Of a DNA stretch of 24,301 nucleotides, positions 13,300-20,869 are shown one piece after another. Each line of letters opens with the position of its first letter. Position 1 is the stretch's first letter. A program made the translations under genes and the position numbers. The stretch comes from Synechococcaceae bacterium WB4_1_0192 (lineage in GTDB: Bacteria > Cyanobacteriota > Cyanobacteriia > PCC-6307 > Cyanobiaceae): the NCBI GenBank assembly GCA_009926195.1, contig RFPK01000005.1, forward strand, positions 1-24,301. The letters are read 5' to 3'. A model generated the notes under the pieces. That model ran no database searches. It was given only the letters and a program-made list of their open reading frames with translations, and was not told the DNA's origin.

Positions 13300-14455
13300 G
13301 CAGGGGACCGCGGCCGCTGAGCAGTTCGAGCAGGAAGGCCGAGAAGCCCAGCATCGCCAGGCGACCGTTCCAGACCTCCGAGCTGTTGTTCCAGCCCCAG
13401 GCCCACTTGTCCTGCGGGTAGAGCTTCACCTTGGTCGGCAGGGCTGCCGCCTGATCCAGATTCACTTCCGGACCCTCCAGGGCATGTTGGACCAGATCCG
13501 CCAGCCCGCGGATGAAGGAGGGGGTGGTGTCGAGGGCCGGCACGCGGCGGAAGTTGGTGATGCCCGCTTCGGTGGCGATCTCCCGGTATTCGATGTCGAT
13601 CTCCTCGAGGGTTTCGATGTGCTCGCTCACGAAACTGATCGGCACGACCACCAGGTCCTTCACACCGGCCTCACCGAGTTCGTGCAGGGCGTCGTCGGTG
13701 TAGGGCTTGAGCCACTCCACGGGGCCCACCCGGCTCTGATAGGCCAGGGTGTACGGATTGGCATGGCCGAGATCGGTCGCCAGGCGCTCCATGATCAGGC
13801 GTGCGCAGCTTTCGATCTCGGTCTGGTAGGGGTCGCCGGCCTCCTCCACGTAGCTCTTGGGCACCCCGTGGGCGCTGAAGAAGACGTGAGCGCTGGCTGG
13901 ATCGGGACAGGCGCGGATCTCGCGGGCGATCAGTTCGGCCATGGCGCCGACGTAGCCCGGATCGTCGTAGTAGCTGCGGATGCAGCGGATCGGCAGGCGG
14001 GCGAAGGCCGGATCCGCCTGGCGCAGGCGCTGCAGCTCGCGGAAGCTCGACCCGCTGGTGCTGATCGAGAAGTGCGGGTAGAGCGGCAGCACCACGACTT
14101 CATCGACGCCGTCGGCCTTGATGTCGGCCACCGCCGATTCGGTGAAGGGGTGCCAGTAGCGCATCGCCACGTAGCTGGTGGCCTCGATGCCGCGCTGACG
14201 CAGGCTGCTCTGCAGCTCCCGCGCCTGCTGCTCGGTGATGCGCCGCAGTGGTGAACCCCCACCGATCGAGCGGTAGGCCGCCTGCGACTTGCCGGCTCGC
14301 AACGTGCTGATCAGCCACGCGAGTGGTTTCTGCAGCGCCGGGTTCGGCAGCCGGATGATCTCCGGATCGGCGAACAGGTTGTAGAGGAACGGGCCGACGT
14401 CCTGGATGCGCTCAGGACCGCCGAGGTTCAGCAACAGCACGCCGACCTTGGCCAT
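13280..14455 (-). CDS. hemH: Ferrochelatase with C-terminal chlorophyll-binding (Hlip) helix
   Basis: Inserts ferrous iron into protoporphyrin IX, the last step of haem synthesis. It has 391 residues, the long form typical of cyanobacteria and plastids. The core shows MAKVGVLLLNLGGPE at the start, SAHGVPKSYV (His196 is the metal- or proton-handling residue), and SFVSEHIETLEE (276-285) with the conserved acidic ridge. A linker leads to EVWNGRLAMLGFSAFLLELLSG (360-381), a single helix with the ExxNGRxAMxGF motif of high-light-inducible and chlorophyll a/b proteins, which places the enzyme at the thylakoid. It heads the minus-strand run through M23 and ilvB and is divergent from the recombinase, with 116 bp between. 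Confidence 0.97.
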   Translation of the reverse strand: MAKVGVLLLNLGGPERIQDVGPFLYNLFADPEIIRLPNPALQKPLAWLISTLRAGKSQAAYRSIGGGSPLRRITEQQARELQSSLRQRGIEATSYVAMRYWHPFTESAVADIKADGVDEVVVLPLYPHFSISTSGSSFRELQRLRQADPAFARLPIRCIRSYYDDPGYVGAMAELIAREIRACPDPASAHVFFSAHGVPKSYVEEAGDPYQTEIESCARLIMERLATDLGHANPYTLAYQSRVGPVEWLKPYTDDALHELGEAGVKDLVVVPISFVSEHIETLEEIDIEYREIATEAGITNFRRVPALDTTPSFIRGLADLVQHALEGPEVNLDQAAALPTKVKLYPQDKWAWGWNNSSEVWNGRLAMLGFSAFLLELLSGRGPLHALGLL

Positions 14456-14571
14456 GCCCGAGGGATTGTCTGAGGGAATGGGGCTGAGCGTAACGCTGAA
14501 GGCCCGGCCCTGGCCGTGTCCGCGGCGGCTCGATAAGGTCGGGCCCCTTCCGCCTCGCCCAGCGCCGCGCG

Positions 14572-15801
14572 ATGGCGTCCGCCAGCCCAGAGCCCCACCC
14601 GCTCGATCCCACCATCCGCGAGCACAACGCCCTGCTGGCCGCCAGCGGGGTGGCCCTGCGCCTGGAGCGGCGTGGCGGTCGCCTCGGCCTGCGTGGACCG
14701 CTGCCCTGCCGGCGCGGCGGATCCGGCCAGCCGGTGCAGCGCCTCAGCCTCGGGCTGGCGGCGGATCCCGCCGGGTTCGAGCAGGCCCGCACCAGCCTGC
14801 GGCGGGTTCTGCAGCAGCTGCATCAGCAATCCTTCGACTGGAGCCAGTGGCAGGTGACGACCTCGCCATCACCCGCCAAGGACCCTGGGCGCTCCCCCGG
14901 TTCAACCGTTGCCGAGAGCCGCCTGACGGAGGTGATGGAGCGCTTTGAGCGCCAGTTCTTCGCCGATCCGCGTCGCCGCCGCAACCCCGCCGGGTGCCGC
15001 ACCACCTGGACGGCGGCCTACCTGCCCTACCTCCGCCGGCTGCAGCGGCTGGCGTCGCAGCAGCAGGAGCGCACTCTCGGCCCCGCCCTGCTGGAGCAGG
15101 TGCTGGAGAGTTACCCGCTGGCCTCCCGGGCCCGCCAGCAGTGCGGCACCGCCCTGGCGGCTCTGGCCCGGGCGGAGCAGGTGCCCCTGGCGGCGGACTG
15201 GGCCGAGCGGGCCGCCGGCTACGGCCTGCATGCCGCCCAGTTCCGCCAGCTCCCCAGCGATCACCAGATCCTCCAGGCGCTCGAGCGCATCCCCAATCCC
15301 GGCTGGCGTCTGGCCTATGGCCTGATGGCTGCCTATGGCCTGCGCAACCATGAGGTGTTCTTCACCGATCTTTCCGCCCTGGCCCCCGGCGGCGACCGGG
15401 TGATCCGCGTGCTGCCCACCAGCAAGACCGGCGAGCACCAGGTGTGGCCATTCCAGCCGGAGTGGGTGGATCTGTTCGAGCTGCCCCGTCTCGGAGAGGC
15501 CCGTGCCCTGCTGCCGAGGGTGAGCACCGATCTGCGCCGCACCACCCTGCAGCAGGTGGGCCGCAGGGTCGCCGAGCAGTTCCGTCGCTACGACCTGCCG
15601 CTCACCCCCTACGACCTGCGCCACGCCTGGGCCGTGCGCACCATTCACATCGGTCTGCCGGACACGGTGGCGGCCCGGATGATGGGCCACTCCGTGGCGA
15701 TTCACACGCGCACGTATCACCACTGGATCACCCGGCGCGACCAGCAGCAGGCGGTGGACAGCGCCCTGGCCCGGGTCCGCAGCCGTTTCGAGGCCGCCTG
15801 A
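14572..15801 (+). CDS. Tyrosine recombinase / integrase-like protein
   Basis: Protein of 409 residues with an N-terminal basic region (about 27-62) resembling an arm-binding domain, a middle helical core-binding domain, and a C-terminal catalytic domain. Catalytic residues found are Arg258 (AYGLRNHEV), Lys285 (TSKTGE), Arg350 (PYDLRHAW), His373 (MMGHSV) and Tyr382 (HTRTYHHW). The histidine of the usual HxxR box is Tyr347, a substitution tolerated in many integrases. Base composition matches the host, and there is no att repeat, tRNA or phage gene beside it. I recall an integrase-family gene near hemH, cobO and pyrH in marine picocyanobacteria, which suggests a resident, vertically kept enzyme. 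Target site is unknown. Confidence 0.85.
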   Translation: MASASPEPHPLDPTIREHNALLAASGVALRLERRGGRLGLRGPLPCRRGGSGQPVQRLSLGLAADPAGFEQARTSLRRVLQQLHQQSFDWSQWQVTTSPSPAKDPGRSPGSTVAESRLTEVMERFERQFFADPRRRRNPAGCRTTWTAAYLPYLRRLQRLASQQQERTLGPALLEQVLESYPLASRARQQCGTALAALARAEQVPLAADWAERAAGYGLHAAQFRQLPSDHQILQALERIPNPGWRLAYGLMAAYGLRNHEVFFTDLSALAPGGDRVIRVLPTSKTGEHQVWPFQPEWVDLFELPRLGEARALLPRVSTDLRRTTLQQVGRRVAEQFRRYDLPLTPYDLRHAWAVRTIHIGLPDTVAARMMGHSVAIHTRTYHHWITRRDQQQAVDSALARVRSRFEAA

Positions 15802-15864
15802 GGCACAAGAGGCCCCGGATCGCTGCATCTGCCGCCAGAGTGGCCCCCACAGCCCTGTGTTCCC

Positions 15865-16581
15865 GTGAGCGAAACCAGTCCTGCCGCGGCCCCTTGCCCC
15901 TCGGATGTCCTCGCCACCGCAGGCACAGACCTGGACGCCACCGCCGCCGAGCTCGGCCCCGGTGGCGGCCTGGCCCCTGAGCGGGATGCCGATGGCTACC
16001 GCCGCCGCATGGCCCGCCGCCGTGAGGTGCAGCAGCAGCGCGTCGGCGAACGCAACCTCGAGAAGGGTCTGGTGCTGGTGTTCACCGGCGACGGCAAGGG
16101 CAAGACCACCGCAGCCCTCGGTCTGGTGCTGCGCACCCTCGGCCACGGCGAGCAGGTGGCGGTGGTGCAGTTCATCAAGGGCGGCTGGCATCCGGGCGAG
16201 GCGCGGGCGCTGGAGGTGTTCGGTGATGCCCTGCACTGGCATGCCCTGGGGGAGGGCTTCACCTGGGAAACCCAGGACCGCGAGCGCGACCGTGAACTGG
16301 TCCAGCTCGCCTGGCAGCGCTCCTGCGCCTACCTGGCCGATGGCCGCCGCAAGCTGGTGGTGCTCGATGAGGTCAATGTCGCCCTCAGACTTGGCTACCT
16401 GGCGGTGGAGCAGGTGCTGGAGGGTCTGGCCCTGCGACCACCACTCACCCATGTGGCCCTCACCGGACGCGGGGCACCGCCGGCGTTGCTGGAGCGCGCC
16501 GACCTGGTCACCGAGATGAAGCTGCTGCGGCATCCCTTCCGGGAACAGGGGGTCAAGGCCCAGGCCGGCATTGAGTTCTGA
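15865..16581 (+). CDS. cobO: Corrinoid adenosyltransferase (CobO/BtuR type)
   Basis: Transfers the 5'-deoxyadenosyl group from ATP to cob(I)yrinic acid a,c-diamide or cobalamin in B12 synthesis. The protein has 238 residues. After a variable, low-complexity N-terminus it shows LVLVFTGDGKGKTTAALGL with the P-loop GDGKGKTT (75-82), VAVVQFIKGGW, LVVLDEVNVALRLGYL (Walker-B-like Asp-Glu) and VALTGRGAP, ending KAQAGIEF, all diagnostic for CobO/BtuR. The start is GTG 15865. It is 63 bp after the recombinase stop, and a hairpin and promoter-like site separate it from pyrH. Confidence 0.95.
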   Translation: MSETSPAAAPCPSDVLATAGTDLDATAAELGPGGGLAPERDADGYRRRMARRREVQQQRVGERNLEKGLVLVFTGDGKGKTTAALGLVLRTLGHGEQVAVVQFIKGGWHPGEARALEVFGDALHWHALGEGFTWETQDRERDRELVQLAWQRSCAYLADGRRKLVVLDEVNVALRLGYLAVEQVLEGLALRPPLTHVALTGRGAPPALLERADLVTEMKLLRHPFREQGVKAQAGIEF

Positions 16582-16618
16582 TGGCCTGTTTGAGGCTGGC
16601 GGTGCCACCGTCGGCGCC

Positions 16619-16642
16619 ACCGTCCTGCCGGTGGGGGACGGT
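16619..16642. terminator. Hairpin after cobO, weak terminator candidate
   Basis: ACCGTCC (16619-16625) pairs exactly with GGACGGT (16636-16642) around a 10-nt loop, and an alternative stem CCACCG/CGGTGG overlaps it. It lies 38 bp after the cobO stop and has no following T-run, so termination is only possible. Confidence 0.35.
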
Positions 16643-16665
16643 CATGCGGCCGGAACACACACGCT

Positions 16666-16674
16666 TGCTACTGT
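16666..16674 (+). promoter_or_regulatory. Extended -10 promoter-like site for pyrH
   Basis: TGCTACTGT gives an extended -10 (TGn followed by TACTGT) ending 29 nt before the pyrH ATG. No good -35 hexamer is seen at the expected distance, which extended -10 promoters can tolerate. Confidence 0.4.
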
Positions 16675-16703
16675 TCGGCCAGATGTCCTGCAGGCGCTAA
16701 CGG

Positions 16704-17417
<714 letters not shown>

Positions 17418-17497
17418 TGCAGCGCCTGGATCCGTCCGCCGGGATCTCCGCCTGATCCCGCCCTCTTCCGATTCCCAGCGACATCACCTCTTCAGTC

Positions 17498-18037
17498 ATG
17501 GATCTCGACGCCAGCATGCGCAAGTCGGTGGATGCCACCCAGCGCACCTTCAACACCATTCGCACCGGCCGCGCCAACGCCTCCCTGCTCGACAAGATCA
17601 ACGTTGAGTACTACGGAGCCGAAACGCCGCTGAAGTCGCTGGCGACGATCACCACGCCCGATTCCTCCACGATTCAGCTGCAGCCCTTTGATGGCGGCTC
17701 CCTGGGTCTGATCGAGAAGGCCATCTCGATGAGCGATCTCGGCCTGACCTGCAACAACGATGGCAAGGTGATCCGCATCAACATCCCGCCGCTCACCGAG
17801 GATCGGCGCAAGGAGCTCTGCAAACTGGCTGCCAAGTACGCCGAAGAGGGCAAGGTGGCCCTTCGTAACATCCGCCGTGATGCGATCGATAAGGTCAAGA
17901 AGCAGGAAAAGGATGGAGATCTCTCTGAGGATCAGAGCCGTGATGAGCAGGACAAGGTCCAGAAACTGACTGACAAGTACATCGCCGTGATCGACAAGCA
18001 TCTGGCCGATAAGGAAGCGGACATTCTCAAGGTCTGA
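17498..18037 (+). CDS. frr: Ribosome recycling factor
   Basis: Splits post-termination ribosomes together with EF-G. It has 179 residues, slightly short of the common 185 but complete. The N-terminal helix (MRKSVDATQRTFNTIRTGRA), the NVEYYG...TPL segment, and IRINIPPLTEDRRKEL followed by RNIRRDAIDKVKK are diagnostic. The start is ATG 17498. It is downstream of pyrH and 7 bp upstream of the flavoprotein start, so the three genes are likely cotranscribed. Confidence 0.98.
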   Translation: MDLDASMRKSVDATQRTFNTIRTGRANASLLDKINVEYYGAETPLKSLATITTPDSSTIQLQPFDGGSLGLIEKAISMSDLGLTCNNDGKVIRINIPPLTEDRRKELCKLAAKYAEEGKVALRNIRRDAIDKVKKQEKDGDLSEDQSRDEQDKVQKLTDKYIAVIDKHLADKEADILKV

Positions 18038-18044
18038 TCCGCAC

Positions 18045-19211
18045 TTGAGCGCCGCCGATCCCCTTGATGTCATCGTCATCGGCGCCGGTGCCGCCGGCTC
18101 CGCCGCGGCGTTTCACCTCGCCAGTCGGGGGCGGAGCGTTCTGATCCTTGAGCGCGAGCCGATGCCGCGGGCCAAGCCCTGCGGCGGCGGCATGGCCGCC
18201 TCCGTACAGCGCTGGTTTCCGTTCCCGCTGCTGCCGGTGGTTGATCAGGTGATTGAGCGGGTGCGTTTCAGCTGGTGCCTGGAGGATCCGGTCGTGGCGG
18301 AGTTGCCCGGTGATTCCCCGTTCTGGATCGTGCGTCGCTCACGCCTCGATCAGGCCATCGCTGAACAGGCCGTCCAGGCCGGAGCTGAGCTGCTGGATCG
18401 CTCCCCGGTTGAGGCGATCGAGCGTCACGGCGACCATTGGTGTGTCGTCTGTCCCGGCCACCGCTACCGCGCCCGCACGCTGGTGGTAGCGGATGGGTCC
18501 GCTTCCCCCTTCGCCACCGAGCTCGGTCTCGGTCCGCCACGGCCACGGTTTGCTGCGGCCGTGGCGGCGGAGGTGGAGGCCACGGTGCTCGATCCCGCCA
18601 CCGCCCGGTTTGAGTTCGGCCTGGTGCGCCACGGTTTCAGCTGGGCCTTCCCGCGCCAGGGTGGGTGGAGCATCGGCGTGGGTACCTTCGTCGGCCGGGA
18701 GGCTGCCGATGCGGATGCGGTGCTGGGTCGGTTACTGCCAAGCCTGGGCCTTCCGGCCGACGCGGGCGAGCGGCGCAGCTCACCGCTGCGGGTCTGGGAC
18801 GGTCATCATCCCCTGCATGGCGCCGCTGTGGTGGTGGTGGGTGATGCCGCCTCCCTCTGCGATCCATTCCTGGCCGAAGGGTTGCGGCCGGCCCTGCTGA
18901 GCGGCGTGCGCGCTGCGGCAGCCATCGATGCGGCCCTGGCCGCCCTGGCGGCCGGCGGTGCCGGCGATGAAGGGGCCGCATCGGCCGCCCTGGCTGGCTA
19001 CACCGCAGCGATGCGCATGGAGTGGGGCGAATCGATGGCCTGGGGCCGGCGCATCGCCCAGGTGTTCTACCGGGTGCCGAAGGTGGGGTATCAGCTCGGG
19101 ATCAAGCGCCCCACGGCACCTCGCCGGATCGCCCAGATCCTCTCCGGGGAGATGGGCTACGGCGACATCGCTCAACGGGTGATCAAGCGGTTGGTCTTCC
19201 AGCGCGGCTAG
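18045..19211 (+). CDS. Geranylgeranyl-reductase-family FAD oxidoreductase
   Basis: Flavoprotein of 388 residues. It has an N-terminal FAD-binding Rossmann motif VIVIGAGAAGSAAAFHL (about 9-25), the PRAKPCGGGM motif typical of geranylgeranyl-reductase (ChlP-like) enzymes (about 43-52), and GDAASLCDPFLAEGLRPAL near residue 266, the second FAD contact. Family members reduce the geranylgeranyl chain of chlorophyll, tocopherol or archaeal-type lipids. This one is a paralogue of uncertain substrate and should not be called chlP without comparison. The likely start is TTG 18045, 7 bp after the frr stop; no ATG lies before the FAD motif. It converges on the CNB-domain gene with only 4 bp between stops. 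Confidence 0.8.
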   Translation: MSAADPLDVIVIGAGAAGSAAAFHLASRGRSVLILEREPMPRAKPCGGGMAASVQRWFPFPLLPVVDQVIERVRFSWCLEDPVVAELPGDSPFWIVRRSRLDQAIAEQAVQAGAELLDRSPVEAIERHGDHWCVVCPGHRYRARTLVVADGSASPFATELGLGPPRPRFAAAVAAEVEATVLDPATARFEFGLVRHGFSWAFPRQGGWSIGVGTFVGREAADADAVLGRLLPSLGLPADAGERRSSPLRVWDGHHPLHGAAVVVVGDAASLCDPFLAEGLRPALLSGVRAAAAIDAALAALAAGGAGDEGAASAALAGYTAAMRMEWGESMAWGRRIAQVFYRVPKVGYQLGIKRPTAPRRIAQILSGEMGYGDIAQRVIKRLVFQRG

Positions 19212-19215
19212 GTGA

Positions 19216-19602
19216 TCAGCTGGGCTTGGTGCAGTCCTTGAGTTCGCGCAGCCGCTGATCGATCGATGCCAGCAGCTCGATGGCGAACATCGGCGATTCC
19301 TGCACGGCAAACAGGAACTTCTCACGGTTCATCACCAGCACGCGGCAGTCGCTGAGGGCGCGGGCATTGCCGTAGCGGCGGTGCTCCTGGGTCACAAGGG
19401 CACCGGCGCCGAACACATCGCCGGCGCGGATCACCTCATGGGCGCTGTCCTCGTTCCAACTGAGCTCGACGCTCCCCTCCAGCAGTCCGAACATGCAGTC
19501 GCCGGTCTCGCCGGAGCTGAAGATCAGGGAGCCGGGGGGGAAGTCCTTCACCTCGCCCTTGCTGGCGAGGGCCCGCATCGTGTCCAGGGCGTTCAACGTC
19601 AT
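19216..19602 (-). CDS. Stand-alone cyclic-nucleotide-binding-like domain protein
   Basis: Protein of 128 residues consisting of one CNB (Crp/Fnr-type) beta-barrel domain: KDFPPGSLIFSSGETGDCMFGLLEGSVEL, then IRAGDVFGAGALV, then RRYGNARALSDCRVLVMNREKF, and a C-helix. There is no helix-turn-helix, kinase or channel part. The phosphate-binding cassette lacks the Glu of the FGE motif and the Arg-Ser/Thr-Ala pattern needed for cAMP/cGMP in classical members, so ligand binding is uncertain. ATG 19602 is preferred to the GTG immediately upstream. It follows transaldolase by 35 bp on the same strand and may be cotranscribed with it. Confidence 0.82.
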   Translation of the reverse strand: MTLNALDTMRALASKGEVKDFPPGSLIFSSGETGDCMFGLLEGSVELSWNEDSAHEVIRAGDVFGAGALVTQEHRRYGNARALSDCRVLVMNREKFLFAVQESPMFAIELLASIDQRLRELKDCTKPS

Positions 19603-19637
19603 CACTGTTGCTGTGGCCCCAGTGTGCAGCAGCCTGG

Positions 19638-20810
19638 TTAAGACGCGCTGAGGGCCAGGGTTGCGCCGAGCCCCCCCACCACATCCGCTGGCAGCAGCCT
19701 GCCGTCATGGTCGGTGTCCAGGGCGTCGAACACGGCGTCGCTACCCAGCCATTCCTCGCGGGTGATGCAGCCGTCGCCATCGAGATCATTGAGCAGGAAG
19801 ATCTCCTGGGCTGCGTGCTGGAAGGCCTTTGATCCCTCCAGTTCACCGAGGCGGTGGGCCAGCTGGGCTTCCAAGGTCTCGATCGCCTTGCTGAAGCCGC
19901 GGATGCCCTCGTCGAGCTTCTCGGTGGCCATCGGATCCTGGGCCATCATCGCCGCGAAGCCCGCATGATCGAGGTGCAGCTGGGCTTCCGTTGGAGCAGG
20001 GTTGAACGCGTTGAGGCGACGCTCCAGCTCGCCTTCGCTGTTGCGCAGCTGGTCGAGCAGGGCCGGCGAGATCGTCAGCAGATCGCAGCCTGCCAGTTCA
20101 ATGATCTCCTCAATGTTGCGGAAGCTGGCTCCCATCACCTCGGTTTTGTAGCCGTAGGTCTTGAAGTAGTTGAAGATCTGGGTCACCGACACCACACCGG
20201 GATCCTCGGCACCGGGATAGCTGTCGCGGCCGGTGTGCTTCTTGTACCAGTCGAGGATGCGCCCCACGAAGGGGGAGATCAGCGTCACACCGGCTTCGGC
20301 GGCGGCAACCGCCTGCGCGAAGCTGAACAGCAGGGTGAGGTTGCAGTGGATGCCTTCCTTCTCCAGCACCTCGGCGGCCTTGATCCCCTCCCAGGTGGAG
20401 GCGATCTTGATCAGCACCCGATCGCGGCTGATGCCCGCCTGGCGGTACAGGCCGATCAGCTTGCGGGCCTTGACGATCGTCGCCTCGGTGTCGAAGCTCA
20501 GCCGTGCATCCACTTCCGTGGACACGCGGCCAGGCACGATCTGCAGGATCTCACGACCGAAGATCACACAGATCTCATCGAGGGCCTCGCGCACCACCTC
20601 CTCGGCTGGGGCGTCATTGCCGCATACCTCGCGGGATTCGCGCAGGGCGGTGTCGATCAGGTTCTGGTAGGTAGGGATCTGCGCTGCCGCCAGGATCAGC
20701 GAGGGGTTGGTTGTGGCGTCGCGTGGGGTGAACTGCCGGATGGCGTCGATGTCGCCGGTATCGGCAACCACCACGGTCATCGCCGCCAGTTGATCGAGCA
20801 GGTTGGCCAT
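19638..20810 (-). CDS. tal: Transaldolase with C-terminal EF-hand pair
   Basis: Transfers a dihydroxyacetone unit between sugar phosphates in the pentose-phosphate network. The catalytic barrel (about residues 1-325) has DATTNPSLIL, the Schiff-base Lys135 in VLIKIASTWEG, NLTLLFSFAQA and GASFRN. The C-terminal ~65 residues add two EF-hands: DLDGDGCITREE (342-353), with good ligands, and DTDHDGRLLPAD (365-376), with Asp instead of Glu at position 12. At 390 residues it is longer than the ~317-335 of plain transaldolases. EF-hand-tailed transaldolases occur in cyanobacteria from memory. Calcium control is plausible but not shown. The start is ATG 20810; the gene follows ftsI, with a hairpin in the gap. 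Confidence 0.95.
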   Translation of the reverse strand: MANLLDQLAAMTVVVADTGDIDAIRQFTPRDATTNPSLILAAAQIPTYQNLIDTALRESREVCGNDAPAEEVVREALDEICVIFGREILQIVPGRVSTEVDARLSFDTEATIVKARKLIGLYRQAGISRDRVLIKIASTWEGIKAAEVLEKEGIHCNLTLLFSFAQAVAAAEAGVTLISPFVGRILDWYKKHTGRDSYPGAEDPGVVSVTQIFNYFKTYGYKTEVMGASFRNIEEIIELAGCDLLTISPALLDQLRNSEGELERRLNAFNPAPTEAQLHLDHAGFAAMMAQDPMATEKLDEGIRGFSKAIETLEAQLAHRLGELEGSKAFQHAAQEIFLLNDLDGDGCITREEWLGSDAVFDALDTDHDGRLLPADVVGGLGATLALSAS

Positions 20811-20848
20811 GCGGGCCCCACAGGTGGTTTCAAGCTAGCCAGGGCAAG

Positions 20849-20862
20849 CGGAGTCAGCTCCG
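20849..20862. terminator. Short hairpin between ftsI and transaldolase
   Basis: CGGAG (20849-20853) pairs with CTCCG (20858-20862) around a 4-nt loop, in the 59-bp gap after ftsI. It has no T-run, so it is a weak or processing-type terminator candidate. Confidence 0.3.
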
Positions 20863-20869
20863 TCTGTCA

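Noticed and set aside
14456..14571. Attachment site or tRNA fragment beside the recombinase
   Set aside because: No tRNA-like sequence or repeat was found in the 116-bp gap or after the gene.
14902..16620. Minus-strand open frame of 572 codons across the recombinase and cobO
   Set aside because: It is antisense to two genes with clear catalytic motifs, and its translation shows no family pattern.
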